NCBI RefSeq assembly: GCF_023150065.1
Contig: NZ_JAKLLN010000004.1
Span: 124,001-188,000 of the forward strand
From: Zoogloea sp.
GTDB taxonomy: Bacteria; Pseudomonadota; Gammaproteobacteria; Burkholderiales; Rhodocyclaceae
DNA length: 64,000 nt
Direction: 5' to 3'
Position numbers and translations under genes: made by a program. This document shows positions 52,184 through 61,251 of this stretch, in pieces; the first letter of the stretch is position 1, and each line of letters starts with the position of its first letter. The notes under the pieces are model-generated. The model searched no databases and was not told the DNA's origin. It worked only from the letters and a program-made list of their open reading frames with translations.

Positions 52184-53083
52184 TCAGGCCAGGCGGTCGA
52201 GGAAGAGGGCGGCGAACAGCCCGGTCAGGTAGATCAGGGAGTAGCGGAAGGCGCGCCGGGCGCGGGCATCGGAGTAGTTGCGCCACAGCACCCAGGCCTC
52301 ACGCAGATAGCCCAGGTTGAGCACGGTGACCAGGGCGGCGTAGACCGCACCGGAGAGGCCCAGGGTGCAGGGCAGGTAGGACACGGCGGCCAGCAGCACG
52401 GTGTACAGCAGGATGTGCAGGCAGGTGAGGGGCACGCCGTGGCTCACCGGCAGCATGGGCAGGCCGGCACGGGCGTATTCCTCGCGCCGGTAGCAGGCCA
52501 GGGCCCAGAAGTGGGGCGGGGTCCACAGAAAGATGATGAGGAACAGGGCCAGGGCCGGCAGGCCGATGCTGTCGGTCATGGCGGCCCAGCCGAGCACCGG
52601 CGGCATGGCCCCCGAGGCGCCGCCGATGACGATGTTCATGGGCGTGGCGGGCTTGAGGATCAGGGTGTAGACGATGGCGTAGCCGAGGAAGGTGGCCAGG
52701 GTCAGCCACATGGTCAGGGGATTGACGGCCACATGCAGCAGCCACAGGCCGGCGCCGCCGGTGAGGCAGGCCAGGGTGAGGGTTTCGGTGGGGGTGATCA
52801 GGCCCAGGGGCAGGGCACGGCCGCGGGTGCGCGCCATACGGGCGTCGATGGTGCGCTCGACCAGGCAGTTGATGGCCGCCGCGGCGCCTGCCACCAGGGC
52901 GATGCCGACTGTCGCGGCGAGCATCAACCCGGCCGGCGGCCAGCCCGGAACGGCGAGGAACATGCCGATCATCGCGGTGAACACGATCAGGCTGTTGACC
53001 CGCGGTTTGCACTGGGTGGCAAAGGCCGCCAGACGCAGGCCGAGGGGTGTGGGGGCGGTGGTGCTGGTCAGGAGCGTCGGCAT
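52184..53083 (-). CDS. ctaB: Protohaem IX farnesyltransferase (haem O synthase)
   Basis: A 299-aa UbiA-family prenyltransferase. ATG 53083 follows a CGGAGA site; a start 66 bases upstream is less likely. The acid-rich prenyl site is [20 protein letters not shown], and [20 protein letters not shown] is the family's second signature. It makes haem O from haem B; CtaA, 19 bases downstream, then makes haem A. Confidence 0.96.
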   Translation of the reverse strand: MPTLLTSTTAPTPLGLRLAAFATQCKPRVNSLIVFTAMIGMFLAVPGWPPAGLMLAATVGIALVAGAAAAINCLVERTIDARMARTRGRALPLGLITPTETLTLACLTGGAGLWLLHVAVNPLTMWLTLATFLGYAIVYTLILKPATPMNIVIGGASGAMPPVLGWAAMTDSIGLPALALFLIIFLWTPPHFWALACYRREEYARAGLPMLPVSHGVPLTCLHILLYTVLLAAVSYLPCTLGLSGAVYAALVTVLNLGYLREAWVLWRNYSDARARRAFRYSLIYLTGLFAALFLDRLA

Positions 53084-53132
53084 CGGGGTCTCCGGGGGTA
53101 GGGGCAGGCAATGCGGCGGGCAATGCGGCTCT

Positions 53133-53684
53133 TCAGCCTGCCCACGCATAGCGCAGCAGGCGTTCCATGTCTTTCAGGATGCCCTGGGGGTCGGCATCGG
53201 GGGCGTAGCGCAGGATGATCCTGTCCTGGGGGTCGACCACGTACACCCGGTACCCGCTGCTGCCGAGGTCGAAGGCCGCGCGGGAGGGCGCATCGGCGGC
53301 GACGGCGGTGTGCAGGTCGGGCTGGAGGGCGAGGAGGGCGGCGTCATCGGGGGTGGGCTGATCGGTAAGCCAGGTGCGCTGGACCCGGGACATCTGCTTG
53401 TACAGCGCCACATGCACCTGACGGGTCAGGACGATCCACTTGCGGCAGGCCTCGTCGCAGGGGCCTGAGCCGGCAATCACCAGGCGCCAGTGGGGCGTGG
53501 CGCTGACACCCAGGTGGGCTCCCCTGGCGTCGACCAGGGCCGGCAGGGCCCGTGGAGGTGACAGCAGTTCGCCGTGGTTGCCCGAGCGGTCCGGGTGCCA
53601 GCCGACGAAGTAGAGCGTTGCCGCCACCACGAAAGGCAGCAGCAGCAGACCAAGGACCAGGGCCAGGGTGCGTTTGCCGCGCAT
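53133..53684 (-). CDS. SCO-like cytochrome oxidase assembly protein
   Basis: A 183-aa protein. The ATG overlaps the surf1 stop. It has an N-terminal anchor ([20 protein letters not shown]) and a periplasmic domain with a CX3C pair in [11 protein letters not shown], the SCO copper motif, followed by a thioredoxin-like core ([16 protein letters not shown]). Its spacing and size are shorter than the SCO1 gene at 59685, and the later copper-ligand His is not obvious. A helper in copper or redox handling for the oxidase is likely. Confidence 0.8.
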   Translation of the reverse strand: MRGKRTLALVLGLLLLPFVVAATLYFVGWHPDRSGNHGELLSPPRALPALVDARGAHLGVSATPHWRLVIAGSGPCDEACRKWIVLTRQVHVALYKQMSRVQRTWLTDQPTPDDAALLALQPDLHTAVAADAPSRAAFDLGSSGYRVYVVDPQDRIILRYAPDADPQGILKDMERLLRYAWAG

Positions 53685-54418
53685 CAGGGGCGCTTCCAGC
53701 CGAGGGCCAGCCAGATCAGCAGGGCGGAGGCGGCAAAGCCGTACCACTGCCAGGCGTAGGACAGGTGGCGCTCGAAGCGCTCGTCGGGCCGCGGCCATTC
53801 CCGGGCGAAACCGGCGGGGGCATCCGGGGCCAGTTGCACTACCACGGGTTGCAGCGGCCAGGGGACCAGCCGGGTGAAGCGGGCCAGGTCGAGGTTCTGC
53901 CACACGGGTTGCCAGCCTTCGCCGATCGGCTCCTTGCCCAGGGTGAAGAAGCGGGTGCCAGGCACCACCGCGGTGCCATGCAGGGCCACCGGGCCCGTGG
54001 GGGTGGCGATCTGCGGCAGATCGCTGTGCAGGGCGGAGGCCGGGACCCAGCCCCGGTTGACCAGCACGCGCATGTCGCTCCCCTCGATGCGCAGCGGTGT
54101 GATGACGTGGTAGCCGGCCTGCTCTCGATGGATGCGGTTGTCGAGGAGGATCTGGTGGGTGGTGTCGAAGCGGCCGCGCACCACCACCGGGCGGGAGCGC
54201 AGGGCTTCGGCATCGACCCCGGTGGCGCCGAGACTCACCGGCGCGTCGGCGCCCCGCTGGTCGAGCAGGGCCTGGGCGGCCTGCTTGCGGTCGGCCTTGG
54301 CATGCTGCCAGTTGCCCAACTGGATGCAGCCGGCTGCGACCCCCATCGCCAGCATTCCGCCCCATACCGACGGGCGGAAGCGCCGGCCGCTTGTGGTGGC
54401 CCGAAGGCGGGCGCACAA
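53684..54418 (-). CDS. SURF1 family cytochrome oxidase biogenesis protein
   Basis: About 244 aa. Two membrane spans flank a periplasmic domain (GNWQHAKADRKQAAQALLDQ, DNRIHREQAGYHVITPL, VLVNRGWVPAS), and the C-terminal span is HLSYAWQWYGFAASALLIWL, the SURF1 pattern. The start is uncertain: TTG 54418 keeps it clear of the opposite-strand DUF2909 gene, whereas ATG 54490 would overlap it. SURF1 helps insert haem A in subunit I. Confidence 0.9.
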   Translation of the reverse strand: MCARLRATTSGRRFRPSVWGGMLAMGVAAGCIQLGNWQHAKADRKQAAQALLDQRGADAPVSLGATGVDAEALRSRPVVVRGRFDTTHQILLDNRIHREQAGYHVITPLRIEGSDMRVLVNRGWVPASALHSDLPQIATPTGPVALHGTAVVPGTRFFTLGKEPIGEGWQPVWQNLDLARFTRLVPWPLQPVVVQLAPDAPAGFAREWPRPDERFERHLSYAWQWYGFAASALLIWLALGWKRP

Positions 54419-54446
54419 TCGGCCGAAGACCCCGGAGGAGCGCGCT

Positions 54447-54641
54447 GTGCTGTTCAAGTTGGCAGTGGTATTCATGCTGTTGCTGGTCATCGGCAGCCTC
54501 TTTTCGGGCCTGGTCTTCCTTTATCGCGACAAGGGCCACGGCGACCGGGTTGTGCGGGCGCTTACCTTGCGCATCTCCCTCTCCCTCTTGCTCTTTGCCG
54601 GCCTGCTGCTGGCCGGGCGCTTTGGTGGCTACGGCGGTTGA
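54447..54641 (+). CDS. DUF2909 twin-transmembrane protein
   Basis: A 64-aa protein on the strand opposite to the oxidase operon. GTG 54447 is supported by GGAGGAG (54434-54440) 6 bases upstream. It has two hydrophobic spans (LAVVFMLLLVIGSLFSGLVF and ISLSLLLFAGLLLAG) joined by a short basic loop. This small DUF2909-type protein is often found by coxC and surf1 in betaproteobacteria; its role is unknown but a link to oxidase assembly is plausible. Confidence 0.85.
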   Translation: MLFKLAVVFMLLLVIGSLFSGLVFLYRDKGHGDRVVRALTLRISLSLLLFAGLLLAGRFGGYGG

Positions 54642-54654
54642 GTAGGTCTCGCGC

Positions 54655-55527
54655 CTACAGCCAATACACCACCACGAACAGCAGCAGCCACACCACATCC
54701 ACGAAGTGCCAGTACCAGGCCACCGCCTCGAAGGCGAAGTGGCGTCTGGCGTCGAAATGCCCGGACAGGCAGCGGCCTGCCACCACAGCCAGCATGATGG
54801 CGCCGAGGGTGACGTGGAAGCCGTGGAAGCCCGTGAGCATGAAGAAGGTGGCGCCATAGACGCCCGCACCCATGGTCAGGCCCAGCTCGGCATAGGCGTG
54901 GTGATATTCATAGGCCTGGAAGCCGAGGAAGATGACCCCCAGCAGCACGGTGAGGATCAACCCCAGGTTGAGCTGGCTGCGCTTGCCCTTCATCAGCCCC
55001 CAGTGGGCCCAGGTGAGCGTGATGCCCGAGGTGAGCAGCAGCGCCGTATTGATGGCGGGGATGCCCCAGGCGCCCATGGGGGTGAAGCTGGCGCCCTTGG
55101 GGCCCGAGGTGGGCCAGGCGGCGGTGAAGCCCTCGTACAGGGTGAAGGCCGGGTCCATGCCGGCCAGGGCCGGTACCGAGATGACCCGGCAGTAGAACAG
55201 GGCGCCGAAGAAGGCGGCGAAGAACATGACCTCCGAGCCGATGAACCACACCATGCCCTGGCGGAAGGATTTGTCCTCCCAGTCGGTGTAGTCGCCACGC
55301 TGGTTCTCGGCGATCACTGCGCCAAACCATTTGAACAGCACGAAGATGATCACCGCCGCTCCGGTACTCATGACCCAGGGCCCCGGGGCGAACTTGTTCA
55401 TCAGCAGGATGAAGCCCAGGGCCAGCAGGAACATCCCGCCCGACAGGAAGATCGGGTACAGACTGGGTTGTGGCACGTAGTAGTGCGTGGCGTGGGGCGC
55501 GGCGGTGGTGGCGTGCGAAGCGTTCAA
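54655..55527 (-). CDS. coxC: Cytochrome c oxidase subunit III
   Basis: A 290-aa membrane protein with seven spans. Family marks are FRQGMVWFIGSEVMFFAAFF, LLLTSGITLTWAHW and the C-terminal GFHGFHVTLGAIML with AWYWHFVDVVWLLLF. Subunit III stabilises the aa3 core. It lies 28 bases after ctaG and converges on the DUF2909 gene. Confidence 0.97.
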   Translation of the reverse strand: MNASHATTAAPHATHYYVPQPSLYPIFLSGGMFLLALGFILLMNKFAPGPWVMSTGAAVIIFVLFKWFGAVIAENQRGDYTDWEDKSFRQGMVWFIGSEVMFFAAFFGALFYCRVISVPALAGMDPAFTLYEGFTAAWPTSGPKGASFTPMGAWGIPAINTALLLTSGITLTWAHWGLMKGKRSQLNLGLILTVLLGVIFLGFQAYEYHHAYAELGLTMGAGVYGATFFMLTGFHGFHVTLGAIMLAVVAGRCLSGHFDARRHFAFEAVAWYWHFVDVVWLLLFVVVYWL

Positions 55528-55555
55528 GGCATGCTCCCGAGGGCAAGAGGTTGAA

Positions 55556-56110
55556 TCACGGTTTCGGCGGCGCGGGGAAGAAGGCGTAGGCCAGGGTCAG
55601 CTCGGAGATGTCCTTGTCGATGCCGCTGTCCACGACGAAGGTCAGGGCCATCTCGCGGCTTTCGCCCGGGGCCAGGGTCTGCTGGGTGAAGCAGAAGCAG
55701 TCGAGTTTCTGGAAGCTGCGTGCCGCCACCGTGGGCGACACGCTGGGCACGGCCTGGCCTACGATGGTCTGGTCGGACAGGTTGCGCACCAGGAAGCGGG
55801 TGGTGCGCAGCTCACCCGGGTGCAGCTCGATGGCCGGCTCGAGGGGGCGGATCTCCCAGGGCAGGCCGGGCATGAGGGTCGAGATGAATTGCACGCCGAG
55901 CTTGCGGTTGTAATCCACCGCGCTGGGCGGCAGGTCCTTGGCTTGGGTGGCGTCGCGCAGGGTCTTGCCGTTGAAGCCGACCGCCTCGCAGAAGGTGTCG
56001 TAGAGCGGCACCAGGGCGAAGCCGAAGGCGAAGAAAGCCACCGCCAGCAACAGCAGGCGGACGACCAGGCGGCCGTGCTTGCGGGGCGGTGGAAGGGTGG
56101 CCTCGTTCAC
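55556..56110 (-). CDS. ctaG: Cytochrome c oxidase copper-delivery protein CtaG (Cox11)
   Basis: A 184-aa protein with one N-terminal span and a periplasmic immunoglobulin-like domain. The copper-binding CXC pair is in KLDCFCFTQQTL and the first conserved Cys is in YDTFCEAVGF. It delivers copper to the CuB site of subunit I. It lies 8 bases after the small assembly protein gene. Confidence 0.96.
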   Translation of the reverse strand: MNEATLPPPRKHGRLVVRLLLLAVAFFAFGFALVPLYDTFCEAVGFNGKTLRDATQAKDLPPSAVDYNRKLGVQFISTLMPGLPWEIRPLEPAIELHPGELRTTRFLVRNLSDQTIVGQAVPSVSPTVAARSFQKLDCFCFTQQTLAPGESREMALTFVVDSGIDKDISELTLAYAFFPAPPKP

Positions 56111-56118
56111 GGCGATGC

Positions 56119-56235
56119 CTAGCGCTGGATGAAGAAGCCGATGAGGTAGAGGCCTACGGCCACGCTGCCCAGCACCCAGGCAAAACGGGCCGAGGCGCGG
56201 CGGCGCAGGGCGAGGTCAGAGTCGTCGAGATGCAT
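56119..56235 (-). CDS. Small cytochrome oxidase assembly protein
   Basis: Only 38 aa: a short acidic and basic start (MHLDDSDLALRRRASARFAW) followed by one membrane span (VLGSVAVGLYLIGFF). ATG 56235 follows a GAGGAG site. It lies 11 bases after coxA and 8 before ctaG, the usual place of the cytochrome oxidase small assembly protein in betaproteobacteria. Confidence 0.85.
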   Translation of the reverse strand: MHLDDSDLALRRRASARFAWVLGSVAVGLYLIGFFIQR

Positions 56236-56246
56236 GCCGGTTCTCC

Positions 56247-57854
56247 TCAGGGGGTGGATTTGATGACGGGCTGGGTGTCCCAGGAGTGGTAGGGGGGCGG
56301 CGAGCTGAGCTCCCATTCCAGCCCGTTGCTGCCTTCCCAGACCTTGTCGGTGGCCTTGTCGCCTCCCTTCACGCAGCGCCAGATGTTCCAGGCGAAGAGC
56401 AGCTGTGACAGGCCGAGTACGAAGGCGCCGACGGTGGAGATGGCGTTGAATTCGGTGAATTGCAGCGCGTAGTCGGGAATGCGCCGGGGCATGCCGGCCA
56501 GGCCCAGGAAGAACTGGGGCATGAAGGTGAAGTTGAAGCTGATCACGGTGAGCCAGAAGTGCAGCTTGCCGAGCTTTTCGCTGTACATGTGGCCGGTCCA
56601 CTTGGGCAGCCAGTAGTAAACCCCGGTCATCACGCCCATGATGCCGCCGGCAAACAGCGCGTAGTGGAAGTGGGCGACCACGAAGTAGCTGTGGTGGTAC
56701 TGGGCATCGGCGGCCACGTCGGCCAGCACCAGGCCGGTCAGGCCGGCAATGCCGAACAGCACGATGAAGCCGATGGCAAACAGCATGGGCGTCTCGAAGC
56801 TCATGGCGCCCCGCCACATGGTGGCGATCCAGCAGAAGAACAGCACGGCCAGGGGCAGGGATATGGCCATGGTGCTGTACATGAAGTAGAGCAGGGCCGG
56901 CACCGGCAGGCCGGCGGTCATGAAGTGGTGCGCCCACACGATGAGGCCCAGCACGCCGATGGCGATGAAGCCGTAGACCTGGGCGGTGTGGCCGTAGATG
57001 GGCTTGCGGGTGAAGGTGGAGAGAACATGGGGCATCAGGCCCCACACCGGTAGCAGCAGGATGTACACCTCGGGGTGGCCGAAGAACCAGAACAGGTGCT
57101 GGAACAGGATCGGGTCGCCCCCACCGGCGGCGTTGAAGAAGTGGGTGCCGAAGTGGCGGTCGGTGAGCAGCATGGTCACGCCCCCGGCGAGCACCGGCAG
57201 GGTGATGATCAGCAGCACCGCGGTGACCAGCCAGCCCCAGCAGAAGAGGGGCATCTTCATCAGCGTCATGCCGGGGGCCCGCATGTTGAGCAGGGTGGCG
57301 ATGATGTTGATCGAGCCCATGATGGAGCTGATGCCCAGGATGTGGATCGAGAAGATGGCGAAATCCACCCCGATGCCGCCCTGCACCGACAGGGGCGCGT
57401 AGAGCGTCCAGCCGGTGGCCACCGCGCCGTCACCGATACCGAAGATCGCCAGGATGAAGGGCATGGTGAGCAGCAGGGCAGCCGGTGGCAGCAGCCAGAA
57501 GCCCCAGTTGTTGAGGCGCGGCAGGGCCATGTCGGGGGCGCCGATCATCAGCGGGATCATCCAGTTGGCAAAGCCGGTGGCAGCGGGCATCAGGGCCGCG
57601 AAGATCATCACCAGGGCGTGCACGCCGATCAACTGGTTGAAGAACTCCGGCTTCATCAGCTGCAGGCCGGGCTGGAAGAGCTCCGCCCGCACTGCCAGGA
57701 TCATCGCCCCGCCGAGGAAGAACATCAGCAGGGAGAAGGTCAGGTACATCGTGCCGATGTCCTTGTGGTTGGTGGTGGTCAGCCAGCGCAGCACCCCGGT
57801 GGGGTGATGGGCATGGCCGGCATGGGGATCGAGGGTGTGGGTGGCGGTGTTCAT
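56247..57854 (-). CDS. coxA: Cytochrome c oxidase subunit I
   Basis: A 535-aa haem-copper oxidase subunit with twelve spans. The start region shows TTNHKDIGTMYL, the active-site pair of His and cross-linked Tyr is in FFGHPEVYILLLP, and the haem a/a3 ligand region is VAHFHYALFAGGI. The full set of proton-channel marks puts it in the aa3-type A family. It carries the oxygen-reducing centre. Confidence 0.98.
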   Translation of the reverse strand: MNTATHTLDPHAGHAHHPTGVLRWLTTTNHKDIGTMYLTFSLLMFFLGGAMILAVRAELFQPGLQLMKPEFFNQLIGVHALVMIFAALMPAATGFANWMIPLMIGAPDMALPRLNNWGFWLLPPAALLLTMPFILAIFGIGDGAVATGWTLYAPLSVQGGIGVDFAIFSIHILGISSIMGSINIIATLLNMRAPGMTLMKMPLFCWGWLVTAVLLIITLPVLAGGVTMLLTDRHFGTHFFNAAGGGDPILFQHLFWFFGHPEVYILLLPVWGLMPHVLSTFTRKPIYGHTAQVYGFIAIGVLGLIVWAHHFMTAGLPVPALLYFMYSTMAISLPLAVLFFCWIATMWRGAMSFETPMLFAIGFIVLFGIAGLTGLVLADVAADAQYHHSYFVVAHFHYALFAGGIMGVMTGVYYWLPKWTGHMYSEKLGKLHFWLTVISFNFTFMPQFFLGLAGMPRRIPDYALQFTEFNAISTVGAFVLGLSQLLFAWNIWRCVKGGDKATDKVWEGSNGLEWELSSPPPYHSWDTQPVIKSTP

Positions 57855-57864
57855 CCGATGCTCC

Positions 57865-59040
57865 TCAGCGAAGGGCCTTGATCTGGGCGGGCTGGATCAT
57901 GTCGCCCTTGTTGTTGCCGAAGGCGTTGCGCTCGTAGGTGATGATGGCGGCGAGGTCGGCGTCCGACAGGGTGGCCTTGAAGGCCTGCATGGCCGTACCC
58001 GTCTTGCCGTTGAGCACTCGGTCCACATGGCTGTCGGGGATCAGCTTGCCCTCCGGCGAGAGCAGCGGGCCGGTGACGATCTTGCTGCCCGCCAGGGCCG
58101 GGAAGGCCGGCGGGAGGCCCTGGCCTTCGGCCTGGTGGCAGGCGGCGCAGTTCTTCTCGTAGGCGGCCTTGCCGGCGGCCATCAGCTCGTCCTTGGTCCA
58201 GGCCCGGTCGCTGCCGGCTGCCGCTGCGGCCATCTCGGTCTTCTTCTTGTCCACCCAGGCCACGTATTCGGCCTCGGGCACGGCGCGCACCACCACGGGC
58301 ATGAAGCCGTGGTCCTTGCCACACAGCTCGGCGCACTGGCCCCGATACACGCCGGGCTCCTCGATGCGCACCCAGGTTTCGCGCAGGAAGCCGGGGATGG
58401 CGTCGCGCTTGACGCCGAACTGGGGCACCCACCAGGTGTGAATCACGTCGGTGGAGGTGAGCAGCACCCGGACCTTCTTGCCCACCGGCAGCACCACTTC
58501 GTTATCCACCTCCAGCAGGTAGTTCTCGCCCTTGGCCGCCTTGCCCTCGATCTGCTCGCGGGGGGTGGACATGGTGCTGATGAACTTGATGCCGGAGTCG
58601 GGGTATTCGTACTGCCATTTCCACTGCAGCCCGGTGACCTTGAGCACCATGTCGGCCTTGGTGCGGGTGTCTTCCATCTCGATCACCGCGTGGAAGGCCG
58701 GGATGCCCATCAGCACGAAGTCGATGAAGAGCAGGATGCCGAAGGGCACCAGCACCCAGAACCACTGGAAGGCACCGGTGGGGCCGGTGAAGGTGGCGGG
58801 TTCGACCCCGGTGCTCTTGCGATGCTTGATCATGGAATAGACCATGATCGAGAACACCACCACGAAGAGCACGGTGATGATCACCATGAACTCGTTGTGG
58901 ATGTGGAGGGTGTCCCGGGCGATGGGCGTGACCGGGGTGGGGAAGTTCCAGGTGTAGTCGGCGAGAGCGGTGCCGGCGGCGAGAAGGAGGCTGAGTCCTG
59001 CGAAAAGCCTGCCAAGGGGGCGGGGGTTGAGTGGGGTCAA
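57865..59040 (-). CDS. coxB: Cytochrome c oxidase subunit II with fused cytochrome c domain
   Basis: A 391-aa subunit, longer than plain subunit II. It has a signal peptide, two spans (VIITVLFVVVFSIMVYSM), the CuA site CAELCGKDHGFM at about 250, and a C-terminal cytochrome c domain with NCAACHQAEGQG. The fusion makes this a caa3-type oxidase. It is 46 bases after the DUF2244 gene and 10 before coxA. Confidence 0.97.
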   Translation of the reverse strand: MTPLNPRPLGRLFAGLSLLLAAGTALADYTWNFPTPVTPIARDTLHIHNEFMVIITVLFVVVFSIMVYSMIKHRKSTGVEPATFTGPTGAFQWFWVLVPFGILLFIDFVLMGIPAFHAVIEMEDTRTKADMVLKVTGLQWKWQYEYPDSGIKFISTMSTPREQIEGKAAKGENYLLEVDNEVVLPVGKKVRVLLTSTDVIHTWWVPQFGVKRDAIPGFLRETWVRIEEPGVYRGQCAELCGKDHGFMPVVVRAVPEAEYVAWVDKKKTEMAAAAAGSDRAWTKDELMAAGKAAYEKNCAACHQAEGQGLPPAFPALAGSKIVTGPLLSPEGKLIPDSHVDRVLNGKTGTAMQAFKATLSDADLAAIITYERNAFGNNKGDMIQPAQIKALR

Positions 59041-59086
59041 GTCTCGTCCTCGTCTTTTCGTGGAATGATCAGTTCGACTTCGCGGT

Positions 59087-59554
59087 CTAGCTGCGGAGCC
59101 GTCTGGAGAGATCTGAATAAAACTGCTGCCGCTGGGGCGGGGTCATCAGGCGCCCCACCTGGCAGCTGCGGCCGTGGGAACGGATGCAGATCAGCGGATC
59201 GGGGGCGTCACCGGCCTCGAGGCTGACCCGGGCCCAGGCCGTGGAAAAGCTGTATTGCCGGGCATCGCCGAGAAAGCGTGTGGTGACGGTGAGGCGGTCG
59301 CCCTCCAGGCGGATGGTTTCGCTGGACGAATCGGCGCGATCAAGGGCGCGCAGGGCAATATAGAGGGCGGCGAGTTCGAGACCCGCAAAGGGAAGGACCA
59401 GCCAGGCACCGGCCAGCAGGAAACCGCCACTGACGAGCAGGCTTGCTGCAAGAATGCCACAGACGAGATTGCGGCGTGCTGTCGGGGTCAGGGAGCAGTT
59501 GGGGCGCGCAGTCCATTCCTGCGCGCCCGCTGCTTCTGTTTTGGTTATAGCCAT
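59087..59554 (-). CDS. DUF2244 membrane protein
   Basis: A 155-aa protein with two close membrane spans at about residues 30-70 (ILAASLLVSGGFLLAGAWLV) and a soluble C-terminal domain (TIRLEGDRLTVTTRFLG). DUF2244 proteins lie near cytochrome oxidase genes in alpha- and betaproteobacteria; their function is unknown. A GGAGGAG site precedes ATG 59554. It is the first gene of the oxidase operon here, so its promoter region probably serves the whole set. Confidence 0.87.
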   Translation of the reverse strand: MAITKTEAAGAQEWTARPNCSLTPTARRNLVCGILAASLLVSGGFLLAGAWLVLPFAGLELAALYIALRALDRADSSSETIRLEGDRLTVTTRFLGDARQYSFSTAWARVSLEAGDAPDPLICIRSHGRSCQVGRLMTPPQRQQFYSDLSRRLRS

Positions 59555-59585
59555 GGCGTCTCCTCCAGGCCCTGTCTGCGACTAT

Positions 59586-59599
59586 TTGACGCAGATCAA
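59586..59599. promoter_or_regulatory. FNR/ANR box upstream of the oxidase operon
   Basis: On the minus strand it reads TTGAT-CTGC-GTCAA, a match to the FNR/ANR consensus in both halves. A -10-like TACACT for the minus strand lies at 59611-59616, which would put the box just downstream of the start point, a repressing position. Relative to the plus-strand sco gene its spacing to a -10 is poor. Repression of the aerobic oxidase without oxygen is the simplest reading. Confidence 0.65.
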
Positions 59600-59684
59600 A
59601 TTCTGGGCCCAGTGTAGCATCGGTCGCCTCTTTTGCAGCGCACTTGATGAATTTTTAAATGACTGAATAAAAAAGGTTAATCAA

Positions 59685-60305
59685 ATGATTTTGTTGCTGC
59701 GACGCAGCATGTCGGCCTTGGCTGCGCTGATGGTGGGGCTGGGAGGGCTGACAGCCTGTTCGCCGGCCGGAGACGGTGGCGCGCAAGCCGGTTTTGCCAG
59801 CACCGACATTACCGGCGCCAACTATGCCAAGGGCTTTCAGCTCACCGACCACACAGGTGCGGCCCGCAGCCTGGCCGACTACCGGGGCAAGGTGGTCACC
59901 CTGTTCTTCGGCTATACCCAGTGTCCGGACGTGTGCCCCACCAACCTGCTGGGCATGGCAGAGGTGATGCGTCAGCTGGGGGCGGATGCCGACAGGGTGC
60001 AGGTGCTGTTCATCACCGTCGATCCGGAGCGGGACACCCAGGCGCTGCTTGCCGAGTACGTTCCCGCCTTCGACAAGCGCTTCACCGGCCTGTATGGCGA
60101 CGCCTCCACCACGGCCGCCGTGGCCAGGGATTTCAAGGTTTTCTATCAGAAGCAGGGTGACACCAAGGGCGCCGCCTATACGGTGGATCACTCCACCGGC
60201 ACCTATGTCTTCGACCCCCAGGGCCGGTTGCGCCTCTATGTGAAGCACGGGGAGAAGCCGGAGGTGATCGTCGGCGATCTGCGCAGGCTGCTGGCGGGCA
60301 AATAG
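59685..60305 (+). CDS. SCO1/SenC copper-chaperone lipoprotein
   Basis: A 206-aa predicted lipoprotein with lipobox LTA-C (Cys25). The thioredoxin-like domain carries the copper and redox motif YTQCPDVCPTNLLG and the later ligand His in TVDHSTGTYVFD. SCO1/SenC proteins build the CuA centre of subunit II. It is transcribed away from the oxidase operon across 130 bases and ends at a strong shared terminator. Confidence 0.95.
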   Translation: MILLLRRSMSALAALMVGLGGLTACSPAGDGGAQAGFASTDITGANYAKGFQLTDHTGAARSLADYRGKVVTLFFGYTQCPDVCPTNLLGMAEVMRQLGADADRVQVLFITVDPERDTQALLAEYVPAFDKRFTGLYGDASTTAAVARDFKVFYQKQGDTKGAAYTVDHSTGTYVFDPQGRLRLYVKHGEKPEVIVGDLRRLLAGK

Positions 60306-60326
60306 CTTCCCGCTGCGCTGAAATGA

Positions 60327-60354
60327 AAAAGGGCAACCCGCGGGTTGCCCTTTT
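60327..60354. terminator. Bidirectional terminator between sco and rpoH
   Basis: AAAAGGGCAACCCG is followed at once by its perfect complement, giving a long stem with an A run before and a T run after. It can stop transcription from both convergent genes. Confidence 0.92.
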
Positions 60355-60370
60355 GCCAGGAGAGTGACGC

Positions 60371-61225
60371 TCAGGCCAGCGCGGCCAGCTGGGTGCGCAT
60401 CTTCTGCATGGCCTTGGCCTCGATCTGGCGGATGCGCTCGGCGGACACGCCGTACTCGGCGGCCAGCTCATGGAGCGTGGCAGCATCGCCTTCGGTCAGC
60501 CAGCGGCGCCGCACGATGCTGGCGCTGCGCTCGTCGAGGGTGGCCAGGGCGTGGTGCAGGCCTTCATCCTGCAGGCGGGCGGCCTGGCGGCTGGCCAGCA
60601 CGTCGGACGGTTCGGCGTGGGGGTCGGCCAGGTAGGCGATGGGGGCGAAGCGCTCCTCGTCATCGTCACTGCCCCCTTCCAGGGCCATCTCCTGCCCGGA
60701 CAGGCGGGTTTCCATCTCGCGGACTTCTTCCGGCTTGACGCCGAGCTGCTGGGCCACGGCCAGCACTTCCTCGCCCTGCAGGGTGTTGCTGCTGCTCTTG
60801 AGGCTGCGCAGGTTGAAGAACAGCTTGCGCTGGGCCTTGGTGGTGGCGATCTTGACCAGGCGCCAGTTCTTCACGATGTACTCGTGGATCTCGGCCTTGA
60901 TCCAGTGGATGGCAAAGGACACCAGGCGCACGCCCCGGTCGGGGTCGAAGCGCTTGACGGCTTTCATCAGGCCCACGTTGCCTTCCTGGATCAGGTCGGC
61001 GTGGGGCAGGCCGTAGCCCAGGTAACCGCGGGCAATGGCCACCACCAGGCGCAGGTGGGACAGCACCAGCTTGCGGGCCGCTTCCAGGTCTTCGTTTTCC
61101 CGGAAGCTGTGGGCGAGGTCGGACTCTTCCGTCTCGGTCAGCAGCGGGATGCGATTCACGCTCTGGATGTACTGATCCAGGCTGCCAACCGCGGACGGGA
61201 CGGGAAACGACAGGGTATGGGACAT
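60371..61225 (-). CDS. rpoH: RNA polymerase heat-shock sigma factor RpoH (sigma-32)
   Basis: A 284-aa sigma-70-family protein. ATG 61225 has AAGGAGG at a good distance; a TTG 6 bases upstream is too close to it. Region 2 has the core-binding and -10 parts (LRLVVAIARGYLGYGLPHAD, LIQEGNVGLMKAVKRFDP), the RpoH box QRKLFFNLR is present, and region 4 ends in LAAEYGVSAERIRQIEAKAM. It directs heat-shock transcription. A CIRCE operator precedes it. Confidence 0.97.
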   Translation of the reverse strand: MSHTLSFPVPSAVGSLDQYIQSVNRIPLLTETEESDLAHSFRENEDLEAARKLVLSHLRLVVAIARGYLGYGLPHADLIQEGNVGLMKAVKRFDPDRGVRLVSFAIHWIKAEIHEYIVKNWRLVKIATTKAQRKLFFNLRSLKSSSNTLQGEEVLAVAQQLGVKPEEVREMETRLSGQEMALEGGSDDDEERFAPIAYLADPHAEPSDVLASRQAARLQDEGLHHALATLDERSASIVRRRWLTEGDAATLHELAAEYGVSAERIRQIEAKAMQKMRTQLAALA

Positions 61226-61251
61226 CTGCAACTACCTCCTTGACGCCAATG

